NCBI GenBank assembly: GCA_050329935.1
Contig: JBHJOI010000101.1
Coordinates: 1-64,000 of the forward strand
Reading direction: 5' to 3'
DNA length: 64,000 bases
Source: CAYSFW01 sp050329935
Lineage (GTDB): Bacteria > Pseudomonadota > Gammaproteobacteria > UWMA-0217
Shown: one piece after another, positions 33,003-40,699 of the stretch
Numbering within the stretch: position 1 is the first letter of the stretch
Layout of the letters: every line of letters starts with the position of its first letter
Notes under the pieces: generated by a model
Databases searched by the model: none
Told to the model about the DNA's origin: nothing
Seen by the model: only the letters and a program-made list of their open reading frames with translations
Program-made: the position numbers and the translations under genes

Positions 33003-34910
33003 ATGCTGCAGTCCATCCGGGATAAGTCGCGGGGCTGGTTTGCCTACGTCGTAATCGCGTTTATCAGCATTCCGTTTATGTTCTGGGGCATTCAGGAATA
33101 TCTCGGAGGCGGTGATAAGCGAGTCGCGGCGACGATCAACGATACGGAAATCTCTGTTGTAGAGTATCAACGCTCGGTACAGCAGTATACCCAGCGTTTG
33201 CGTGAACTATTTGGTGCACAACTGCCAGCGGAGCTTAGCAATCCGGCTGTGGTCCGTGACAGTGTTCTGAACGGGATGATTCGCGATTACCTGAAGCACG
33301 AGTACGCGCTGGGGCACGGTATGCGCACTAGCGACGAACAGCTTGTCGAGGAGATCAGAGTGATACCAATGTTCCAGGACGGCGGCCGTTTTAGCCCATC
33401 GAAATACGAGCAGGTCGTCACGCAGCAATTCCGCAGCAAGGCGGGATTCGAACAACAGCTGCGCCAGGATTTACTTAACTCGCAACTTGAGCTAGCGATC
33501 GAAAGCTCGAGTTTTTTGACGCCGGTTGATTTATCAGAATTGCGCGCGTTTAAGGAACAACGACGCGTTGTGCGTTATTTTGATATCGATCACTCAGGCT
33601 TTTCCGAGTCGGTGCGGGTCGATGATCAGCAGATCAGGGATTATTACAGTCGCAATGAAGCTGCTTTCGTAACGCCCGATCGAGTCAAATTGCATTTCAT
33701 AGCGCTAGACGAACGCCAGTTGGCGGAACGAGTTCCCGTCGACGACGATGCCTTGAAATCGTTCTATGAAGAATATCGCGAGCGATACAGTGAACCTGAA
33801 GCGCGCCGTCTCAGTATGATCCTTTTAAAGGTGCCCGAGGCCGACCTAGCCGCCGAAGATGCCGTTCGTATCAAGGCCGATGAACTTTTTCAACGCCTTC
33901 AGGCGGGTGAGTCATTTGATACGTTGGCCGGCGAGGCGTCGCAGGATTCGCTTTCAGCGAGTCAGGGCGGTGATCTAGGCTGGGTTGGTCGAGGCGAGTT
34001 CTCAAGCGATATCGAAACGATCGCGTTCGCCGCTGAAGTTGGTACGGTCACGCGGCCAGTGTTGATCGATGGCGCGTTTCGCATGTTCAAAGTGAATGAA
34101 ATTCGGCTGTCGACGCCGAGGCCATTCGACGAAGTGCGCTCTGACGTGGAGCGGGAGTATCGACAGCGACAGGTTGAGCGCATGTGGATTGAGCAGAGTG
34201 ACCGCCTTGTGACGCTGGCCTACGAGAATCCTACTTCGCTGGAACCAGCGGCTGCGGCGCTAGATCTCGACATTCAGACATCCGACTGGATTACCGCCGC
34301 TCAAGGTTCGGGTATCGCGGTGGATCCCAAGGTGCGTGCCGTTGCGTTCTCCAATGAGATTCTTGCGCAAAATCGGAATAGCGAGGTAATTGATCTGGGA
34401 TCGGGTCGAGAGGTCGTGATTCGAATAGCGGAGCATGAACCCTCGCGGTCGCGTCCGATAGAGGATGTCAAGGATTCGATACGGAATATTCTTGAAAAGC
34501 AACAATTGCGCGCGGCGGCAGTTGCGGCGGGTGAGCGAGCGCTTGAGTCCGCTCGAGAAGGTCAGGCGCTGGAAACTCTCGCGGGCGAGCTGAATGCGGC
34601 GATCTCTAGTCCGGGAGCAATCAGCCGACAAACCACAGACATTCCCCGGCAGATACTGGACGCGGCATTCAGGATGGACAGACCGAGTGATGGGAAGCCG
34701 GTGTATTCGGGCTTGCAGTTAGATGACGGAGACTACGTTGTGCTTGAACTCGTCTCCGTCGAAGCCGGGAACGGTGATGCTTCGGCGTCGCTATCGGATG
34801 CAGTTGAGTCCGCCGCCGCGGCCTACGCACAAAGACAGATTGATGCGTTACTAAGTACGCTCCAAGCGCGAGCGAAGATCGAAGTTTTTGACGAGCACCT
34901 TAAAGAGTAG
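33003..34910 (+). CDS. ppiD: PpiD/SurA-N type periplasmic chaperone
   Basis: This is a 635-residue inner-membrane protein with a single N-terminal helix (about 12-35, WFAYVVIAFISIPFMFWG) and a large periplasmic part. It has a SurA_N-like helical domain with GDKRVAATINDTEIS, a central parvulin-type domain (about 265-365, ending near GAFRMFKVNEI), and a C-terminal domain. PpiD assists newly translocated outer-membrane proteins. The order hupB-tRNAs-ppiD matches the conserved gammaproteobacterial arrangement. Confidence 0.93.
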   Translation: MLQSIRDKSRGWFAYVVIAFISIPFMFWGIQEYLGGGDKRVAATINDTEISVVEYQRSVQQYTQRLRELFGAQLPAELSNPAVVRDSVLNGMIRDYLKHEYALGHGMRTSDEQLVEEIRVIPMFQDGGRFSPSKYEQVVTQQFRSKAGFEQQLRQDLLNSQLELAIESSSFLTPVDLSELRAFKEQRRVVRYFDIDHSGFSESVRVDDQQIRDYYSRNEAAFVTPDRVKLHFIALDERQLAERVPVDDDALKSFYEEYRERYSEPEARRLSMILLKVPEADLAAEDAVRIKADELFQRLQAGESFDTLAGEASQDSLSASQGGDLGWVGRGEFSSDIETIAFAAEVGTVTRPVLIDGAFRMFKVNEIRLSTPRPFDEVRSDVEREYRQRQVERMWIEQSDRLVTLAYENPTSLEPAAAALDLDIQTSDWITAAQGSGIAVDPKVRAVAFSNEILAQNRNSEVIDLGSGREVVIRIAEHEPSRSRPIEDVKDSIRNILEKQQLRAAAVAAGERALESAREGQALETLAGELNAAISSPGAISRQTTDIPRQILDAAFRMDRPSDGKPVYSGLQLDDGDYVVLELVSVEAGNGDASASLSDAVESAAAAYAQRQIDALLSTLQARAKIEVFDEHLKE

Positions 34911-34994
34911 ATTTGGACTCGTTCAAAATCGAGCGCTCTCGTGTGACAACGTCTGAGTACTTTCGTCGAATCCTTGCGGATTATGAAGAGACTT

Positions 34995-35017
34995 GCCCCG
35001 GCCTTCGCGGCCGGGGC
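34995..35017 (+). terminator. GC-rich hairpin after ppiD
   Basis: GCCCCGGCC (34995-35003) and GGCCGGGGC (35009-35017) form a nine-base-pair stem with loop TTCGC. There is no T-run, so termination may be inefficient or bidirectional. The next gene converges from the other strand. Confidence 0.5.
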
Positions 35018-35047
35018 GTGGCGTGAATGGAGCCCTTCGGCTTGTGG

Positions 35048-35278
35048 TTAGCGAGTGTCGAAGAACTCCGCGTCCTTGCGAATACGTTGCTGTAAATCGC
35101 TCAACAGTCCGATAATGCGCTCTTCGGCGTCGAAAACGGCAGCATCGATGGCCGCTTCGATCAGTAACTCAAGTTCGCTGAAATGAGCGTTCCCAACTGT
35201 GTTATCTAGGTCAGTGCCGATCAGTTCCCTAAATCGCGTAACGACCTTTTCGGCGTGGTGCGACTGTTGTTTGGTCAT
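35048..35278 (-). CDS. Small conserved hypothetical protein downstream of ppk2
   Basis: This is a 76-residue acidic and helical protein of unknown function (EKVVTRFRELIG, EERIIGLLSDLQQRIRKD). The start overlaps the ppk2 stop by 4 bases (ATGA at 35275-35278), so it is translationally coupled to polyphosphate kinase 2. No domain is recognised. It may regulate or bind PPK2, but that is inferred from coupling alone. Confidence 0.65.
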   Translation of the reverse strand: MTKQQSHHAEKVVTRFRELIGTDLDNTVGNAHFSELELLIEAAIDAAVFDAEERIIGLLSDLQQRIRKDAEFFDTR

Positions 35279-36219
35279 TTGTTTCCGCCTTTCAAACCTT
35301 CGGTTGGATTCGCCAGAATAAGTTCGCCTTCTTCGTAAATCATCGACGCGGGTCCGACGATCAGTGGATCAGGAGGCACCGCGATCGACACGTTCTTGTT
35401 CGGGTAAGGCAACAGCGAGAGCACATGTCGCATCGCGTTGATGCGGGCACGCTTCTTACAGTCCGATTTGACGACCGCCCAGGGCGCATCGGCGGTATCG
35501 GTGTAGAAAAACATCGCTTCCTTGGCTTCCGTGTAGGCGTCCCATTTATCGAGAGAGGCCATATCGATCGGACTCAGCTTCCATTGCTTGAGCGGATCCT
35601 TCTTGCGCTGCTGGAAGCGCCGGAACTGTTCCGTTCGGCTGACCGAAAACCACAATTTAAAGAACCGGATACCGCTGCGCACCAACATGCGCTCCAAGTC
35701 TGGCGCTTGGCGCATGAACTCGAGATACTCGGGCGCGGTGCAAAAACCCATGACTTTCTCGACGCCCGCACGGTTGTACCACGAGCGATCAAACATCACG
35801 ATCTCACCCGCGGTAGGCAGATGTTGAATGTAGCGTTGAAAGTACCATTGCCCTCGCTCCTGCTCGGTTGGCTTCTCGAGTGCGACAATGCGAGCGCCGC
35901 GGGGGTTCAGGTGTTCCATGAAACGCTTGATCGTGCCGCCCTTGCCCGCGGCATCTCGACCTTCGAACAGCAGAACAATGCGCTCTCCGGATTCCTTGAC
36001 CCAGTTCTGCATCTTCAATAGTTCAATCTGAAGCTCTGCCTTCCGCGCCTCGTATTCGTTGCGCCCCATTTTAGTTGGATAGGGATATGCACCCCCTTTG
36101 AAAATGGCGGTCCGATTAGTTTCTATGGGCGCTTCGATGCGCTCCTCGATCTCGGCCTGTGGATGCAACTGGTCGACCACGTTGTCGCTGACAAGATCTT
36201 CCAAGGGGGGAATCCTCAT
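35275..36219 (-). CDS. ppk2: Polyphosphate kinase 2
   Basis: PPK2 enzymes transfer phosphate between polyphosphate and nucleotides, usually making GTP or ATP from polyP. The 314-residue product has the domain with Walker A GRDAAGKGG (about 87-95), the lid module KPTEQERGQWYFQRY and Walker B VMFDRSWYNRAG (Asp144). It is a single-domain PPK2; class I, which prefers nucleoside diphosphate phosphorylation, is likely. An FNR-like box with a class II spacing lies about 50 bases upstream, so expression may respond to low oxygen or nitrogen oxides. Confidence 0.92.
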   Translation of the reverse strand: MRIPPLEDLVSDNVVDQLHPQAEIEERIEAPIETNRTAIFKGGAYPYPTKMGRNEYEARKAELQIELLKMQNWVKESGERIVLLFEGRDAAGKGGTIKRFMEHLNPRGARIVALEKPTEQERGQWYFQRYIQHLPTAGEIVMFDRSWYNRAGVEKVMGFCTAPEYLEFMRQAPDLERMLVRSGIRFFKLWFSVSRTEQFRRFQQRKKDPLKQWKLSPIDMASLDKWDAYTEAKEAMFFYTDTADAPWAVVKSDCKKRARINAMRHVLSLLPYPNKNVSIAVPPDPLIVGPASMIYEEGELILANPTEGLKGGNK

Positions 36220-36240
36220 GTTGGATGATTACTGACGCTG

Positions 36241-36282
36241 ACATTACTCTGCGGAAAATAAGTCAATATTGATACAAGTCAA
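36241..36282 (-). promoter_or_regulatory. FNR/DNR-type box and -10 element before ppk2
   Basis: TTGAT-ACAA-GTCAA (36269-36282) matches the FNR consensus TTGATNNNNATCAA at nine of ten positions. On the - strand a TAATGT element (36246-36241) has its centre 32 bases from the box centre, as in class II activated promoters (box at -41.5). The -10 match itself is weak, 3 of 6. Confidence 0.55.
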
Positions 36283-36329
36283 GCCCGGTTGATCGATAAG
36301 CCATAGATTTTCGAGGCAGCGAAGAATAT

Positions 36330-37193
36330 TTACGAACCTGAGACACTCTGCCCAATTTCGTAAACGAACAGGCGAGTTCCCCTTTGGTCGTCGACTTCGA
36401 CGACATTGCGGGGATCGACGCCCGGTATGGCGAACGTGTTACTGATCAGAAGGGTCCCCGGGCGCATTTCGCGTTGAACCTTGCGCCAGAGGTCCGCCAT
36501 GGGCACCGGCGACAGAAACGCGTAGACGCAATCGTAGGGTTCGAGTGTGTAGTTCCAGAAGTTGCCCCAAGTGATCCTGATCGCGCCGCGACTTCGCAGC
36601 GATCTCAGTTTGCTGATCAAGTACGGTAGTGGCGCGTTCTCGATGCCGTGGTATCGACCACCTGGGGCATGATGTGAGAGTTGGCATACCAGCGAACCAA
36701 TGCCCGAGCCGAGATCCAGAACGCGAAAAGGTGCGGGCGGCAAGCACGCAGCAACGGCCCTGACCGCGGTACGGTTGCTCAGGAACAAGGGAACTTGGGT
36801 CTTGAAGGTGGTCCAGTAGACGATGACCAGCGTGGCGAACGCGAGCAGATACCATTCGGGCGCTAGTGATAGCCGTTGTGCGGCGATCAACGCCCCGGGC
36901 AGGATGGCGTTGATCGGAAGCCACCACCACTGAAGTCCGAATTGGCGGCCGAACGATGCGGCAAGCCCTCCTTGAAGCGCGAGCGTGACCCACGGTGACC
37001 ACGCCAGATCGGTCCAATGTTCGGCGGCCGCGGTGGTCGCGAGCGCCATGAACACCGCAAGAGCCTGCGCGATCAACGCGCGCGCGACGGGTGGCAATGA
37101 CCCGCATTTCCAATACGCACCGTTTATCGGGGTCTGCTCTTCGATCAGGTCGTCGCCAATGGTGGCTCGACGAGCGGGCGGCGGTGTTACCAA
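36330..37193 (-). CDS. Membrane-associated class I methyltransferase
   Basis: This is a 287-residue protein with about four N-terminal hydrophobic segments (38-55, 66-82, 86-105, 115-130) followed by a methyltransferase domain. Motif I is RVLDLGSGIGSLVCQL, HGIENAPLP holds the acidic strand-2 residue, and DCVYAFLSPVPM is the motif IV region. The substrate is unknown; a membrane lipid or lipid-linked substrate is possible. It lies just downstream of motB with a 2-base gap, perhaps read from the mot transcript. Confidence 0.8.
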   Translation of the reverse strand: MVTPPPARRATIGDDLIEEQTPINGAYWKCGSLPPVARALIAQALAVFMALATTAAAEHWTDLAWSPWVTLALQGGLAASFGRQFGLQWWWLPINAILPGALIAAQRLSLAPEWYLLAFATLVIVYWTTFKTQVPLFLSNRTAVRAVAACLPPAPFRVLDLGSGIGSLVCQLSHHAPGGRYHGIENAPLPYLISKLRSLRSRGAIRITWGNFWNYTLEPYDCVYAFLSPVPMADLWRKVQREMRPGTLLISNTFAIPGVDPRNVVEVDDQRGTRLFVYEIGQSVSGS

Positions 37194-37195
37194 GG

Positions 37196-38170
37196 CTATT
37201 TCGCGTCCGTTGTGACGGTTGTGTCCGTATTCGTTGGCGGGGTGGCGGGCGCCGCATTTGGATCGACGTCTGAGGTGGTGGATCCTGTGTCGAGATTCGC
37301 TTCCTCGGCGGGTGGTTGGAACATGTCCTTGAAGTTATCAATCGTGTTGATGTTGAGGATCCCGCCGTCTTCGTAGATTTTTTGCTCAGCGGCTTTGGTC
37401 ATCACCAGTATGCTCATCCTCCTATTGATTGAATTCAGCGGATCGCTCTTGTCGAACAACACGGCATCCGAGAGACCCACCACGCGAACCACCTTGTTTT
37501 CACCGAGCCCGCCGTTGATCATCTCGCGCCGCGAGGCGTTGGCGCGGTCGCTAGAAAGTTCCCAGTTGCTGTATCCGCGCTCGCGTCCGGGGTAGGGTTT
37601 GCTATCGGTGTGGCCGGCAAGACTGATCCGATTGGGCACTTCGTTCAATACCTTGCCGATTTCCTGCAATATCGTGACCGTGTAGGATTTCAAGGCCGCG
37701 CTTCCGAGATCAAACATGGCGCGATTTTTCTCGTCCACGATCTGAATGCGTAAACCGTCGCGAGTTAGATCGAGTATCAACTGATCCTTGAATTGACGCA
37801 GCAGTTCGTTGGTTTCGATGAGCTCCTCGAGTTTTTTTCGAAGGGCGTCGAGATACGCAATTTCCTCCTTGGTGATGTCCTCGGGCGGCTTTTCCTCGGA
37901 TGCGCCACTGAGCTGCTTGAGCTCGTAGACGCGGTCGATTTCCTGGGCGCGGCCTTCCTTGCCGCCTTGCAACGCGACTTCCAGCGGCGTCTTGAAGTAC
38001 TCGGAAATGCCCTCGAGCTTGGCCTTGTTGACGGAGCTCAGCAACCACATCAACAGAAAGAACGCCATCATCGCGGTCACGAAGTCGGCATAGGCGATTT
38101 TCCAGGCGCCACCGTGATGACCACCGGCAACCTTTTTGACGCGCTTAATGATGATGGGGCGATCGCTCAT
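37196..38170 (-). CDS. motB: MotB, flagellar motor stator subunit
   Basis: This is a 324-residue inner-membrane stator protein that anchors to peptidoglycan. The single helix follows GGHHGGAWKIAYADFVTAMM, with the proton-binding Asp29, and a periplasmic linker of helical charged residues comes next. The OmpA/MotB domain has LAGHTDSKPY and NWELSSDRANASR, the peptidoglycan-binding helix region. The C-terminus is a Thr/Asp-rich extension. It is coupled with motA upstream (30-base gap). Confidence 0.95.
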   Translation of the reverse strand: MSDRPIIIKRVKKVAGGHHGGAWKIAYADFVTAMMAFFLLMWLLSSVNKAKLEGISEYFKTPLEVALQGGKEGRAQEIDRVYELKQLSGASEEKPPEDITKEEIAYLDALRKKLEELIETNELLRQFKDQLILDLTRDGLRIQIVDEKNRAMFDLGSAALKSYTVTILQEIGKVLNEVPNRISLAGHTDSKPYPGRERGYSNWELSSDRANASRREMINGGLGENKVVRVVGLSDAVLFDKSDPLNSINRRMSILVMTKAAEQKIYEDGGILNINTIDNFKDMFQPPAEEANLDTGSTTSDVDPNAAPATPPTNTDTTVTTDAK

Positions 38171-38200
38171 GGCGTGATTCCTTTCGTTGGCGAGTCCGTG

Positions 38201-39064
38201 TTAGCCGGCGTTCTTGCTCTGCTTAACGTGTTCCTCCAGTTCGCTGAAGCCTGGGCGTTCCGTTGAAAACACGACCTTGCGACCAAACTCGACGGCAACT
38301 TGCGGTGCGTAGCCGTTCATGCTTGCAAGCAGGGTGACCTTAATGCATTGCAACATTTTCGAGCTTTCATGGTGCTTTTGCTCGATCACCGTCGCGATCG
38401 GTCCAAACACGCCGTAAGCGAAAAGAATGCCGAGAAATGTTCCGACCAGCGCATGGGCGATCAGAATTCCGAGTTCGCCAGGTGGCAAGTGGAGCGATCC
38501 CATGGTTTTCACGACCCCCATGACGGCCGCGATAATTCCGAAAGCCGGCAACGCATCGGCGAGTTTCGCAACCGCGTGAACGGGAATTTCACCTTCATGA
38601 TGGTGGGTTTCGAGTTCTTGGTCCATGAGCGCTTCGATCTCGAGTGCGTTCATGTTGCCGCCAACCATCAGGCGCAAGTAATCGGTGACGAAGTCCATCA
38701 CATGGTGATCCTTCATGACCTTTGGATACTTCTGAAATAAGGCGCTTTCCTTCGGTGCGTCGATGTCGCCTTCGATCGACATCAATCCGTCCTTGCGGAT
38801 TTTAGTCAGAATCTCGTAGAGCAGCGCGAACAACTCCATGTATAGCGCCTTGGTAAACTTCGAGCCCCCGAAGACCGAGGGGAAGGTCTTGCCGGTCGCC
38901 TTCATCACCTTCAAGGTGTTTCCCATGATGAATGCGCCGATACCGCCGCCAAGAATCATCAACACCTCGAGTGGTTGCCACAGTGCGGACAGATATCCGC
39001 CCGCCAGTACGTACCCGCCAAAAACCGACCCTAGCCCGACCACCAATCCAATAATAACAAACAT
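38201..39064 (-). CDS. motA: MotA, flagellar motor stator subunit
   Basis: This is a 287-residue four-helix stator protein that, with MotB, conducts ions and drives flagellar rotation. ATG 39064 (MFVIIGLVVGLGSVFGGYVL) is chosen over the longer frame, since it begins with the first membrane helix as in the E. coli protein. The cytoplasmic loop and helices 3-4 include ALPAFGIIAAVMGVVKTMGS and ALVGTFLGILFAYGVFGP. Whether it uses H+ or Na+ cannot be read reliably from sequence. The upstream gap has two copies of ATTATCGGTT. Confidence 0.93.
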   Translation of the reverse strand: MFVIIGLVVGLGSVFGGYVLAGGYLSALWQPLEVLMILGGGIGAFIMGNTLKVMKATGKTFPSVFGGSKFTKALYMELFALLYEILTKIRKDGLMSIEGDIDAPKESALFQKYPKVMKDHHVMDFVTDYLRLMVGGNMNALEIEALMDQELETHHHEGEIPVHAVAKLADALPAFGIIAAVMGVVKTMGSLHLPPGELGILIAHALVGTFLGILFAYGVFGPIATVIEQKHHESSKMLQCIKVTLLASMNGYAPQVAVEFGRKVVFSTERPGFSELEEHVKQSKNAG

Positions 39065-39704
39065 TCTTGATCCAACTCCCTGGACGATTATTCTGGTGAG
39101 TGCCGAACGGATTATCGGTTTCCAACGCGAGGACCTCAACGCCGGAGCCGACATGAGAGTGACGAACAGGTCAAATATTATCGGTTGAGCCCCGCGCCGG
39201 CGATGGTTTTTGCGAGTCGCTCTACAGTTGTAAAAAAAACGTCCCTGAAGCGTGGTGCACCGGATAATGTGGATTTATGACGACGAAAAAACCGGTTACC
39301 ACCGCTAAGGCGGTAACCGAATTTGGTGACATGGCAAAGATCAAATACTGCGGAGGCTGAGGTGTGGTTCGTAAATTTGCCGCAACCAAACCGACAGTAA
39401 CAGTGAAACTAGGCTATGCGATCCTCGATAATCTTGACTTGACATAGGTCAAATGAACTATGACTTGTTGCGTGGCTGTCGGTATTTGAGTGCTGCCTAG
39501 CATCGGCCACCCGAAACGAGCGCTCGGTCAAAGCGTCGCCACAAGGACTCAGAAGTCTCGGCTACGAGATGCGAGAGGCGGGGCGTCACAGGCTCCGGAA
39601 CCGCGCGGCGCGACCCCGTTCCTTGCAACAAGCACCGATCCGGATCGGGTTGAGGGAAACTGGTCCGCGATATGCTCGCCGAAGATTGCGGTTCGGCGGA
39701 CCGC
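39065..39704. other. Long intergenic region between motA and fabI
   Basis: This 640-base region holds no supportable gene. It contains an exact repeat ATTATCGGTT (39111-39120 and 39177-39186), an inverted repeat CGGTTACC/GGTAACCG (39293-39300 and 39312-39319) and an FNR-like palindrome TTGAC-ATAG-GTCAA (39439-39452). Confidence 0.55.
39439..39452. promoter_or_regulatory. FNR/DNR-like palindrome, orphan
   Basis: TTGAC-ATAG-GTCAA is a perfect five-base inverted repeat of the CRP/FNR family type. The nearest gene starts are more than 300 bases away, and no good -10 is seen at the expected distance on either strand. Confidence 0.4.
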
Positions 39705-40484
39705 TTAGCCGGACGCCGCCACGATACTGAAGCCGCCGTCGACATAGGTGATCTCGCCCGTGATACCGCTCGCAAGGTCGGAGCACAGAAATGCGCCGGC
39801 GTTGCCAACTTCCTCGATCGTGACATTGCGACGAAGAGGAGCGACTTTGGCGACCTCGTCCTGCAGCTTACGGAAATTGCCAATACCGGACGCCGCGAGT
39901 GTGCGGATCGGGCCGGCCGAAATGCCATTGACGCGCGTGCCCTCCGGCCCCAGGGTGTAGGCGAGGTAGCGAATGTTGGCCTCGAGGCTCGCCTTGGCCA
40001 GGCCCATGACATTGTAGCTCGGCATCGCGCGTACCGCGCCTAGGTAGGACAGCGATAGAATCGCGCCATTGCGCCCTTGCATCATCTGGCGCCCGGCTTT
40101 GGCCAGCGCGGTCAGACTGTAGGAGCTGATATCGTGGGCGATACGAAATCCCTCGCGGGTCACGTTGTCCAAAAAATCACCTTCGAGCAACTCCTTGGGC
40201 GCGAACGCAACGGAGTGCACCAGAATGTCGACGTGATCCCAGAAGTCGTCGAGGTGATCGAACACGGCTTCGATCTCGGCGTCGCTCTCTACGTTGCAGG
40301 GCACTGTGATATCCGAGTTGAGCTCGCCCGCGATCTTTTCGACGCGCTCTTGCAGGCGCTCGTTCTGGTAAGTGAAGGCGAGTTCGGCGCCTTCGCGTCG
40401 CATCGCCTGCGCGATGCCGTAGGCGATGGAGCGGTTGCTTGCCACGCCGACGATAAGGGCGCGTTTTCCAGCGAGGAATCCCAT
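39705..40484 (-). CDS. fabI: FabI, enoyl-ACP reductase
   Basis: FabI reduces trans-2-enoyl-ACP in fatty acid elongation, using NADH in most families. The 259-residue product has the SDR nucleotide site KRALIVGVASNRSIAYGIA. The catalytic residues Tyr147, Tyr157 and Lys164 (SLSYLGAV, SYNVMGLAK) show the Y-x6-K spacing that is specific to FabI. The C-terminal TGEITYVDGGFSIV is typical. ATG 40484 is chosen with TCAAGGAGAT-type upstream sequence; the longer frame to 40643 lacks family features. Confidence 0.96.
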   Translation of the reverse strand: MGFLAGKRALIVGVASNRSIAYGIAQAMRREGAELAFTYQNERLQERVEKIAGELNSDITVPCNVESDAEIEAVFDHLDDFWDHVDILVHSVAFAPKELLEGDFLDNVTREGFRIAHDISSYSLTALAKAGRQMMQGRNGAILSLSYLGAVRAMPSYNVMGLAKASLEANIRYLAYTLGPEGTRVNGISAGPIRTLAASGIGNFRKLQDEVAKVAPLRRNVTIEEVGNAGAFLCSDLASGITGEITYVDGGFSIVAASG

Positions 40485-40699
40485 GACATCTCCTTCAGGT
40501 TGCTTGTTCGCGGTACCGACAGACCGCCCATGATATTCAGGTTGCGGCCATCCGCCAATCACTGCGCGACTCGAACCGCGGATCGCGGAATCATGACAGC
40601 TGATTTCGGTTGCGGTCGAAGGGCGTGTTCTTACCGGTCGCAAAGGCTGGTAACCTAGGCAGCGTTTCGAACGTTGCGACCCGGAAGACCACCAAGACC

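Noticed and set aside
39111..39186. Sigma-28 (FliA) promoters for motA
   Set aside because: The -10-like CCGATAA occurs twice, but no TAAA -35 element lies at the required 11-base spacing, so I report only the repeat.
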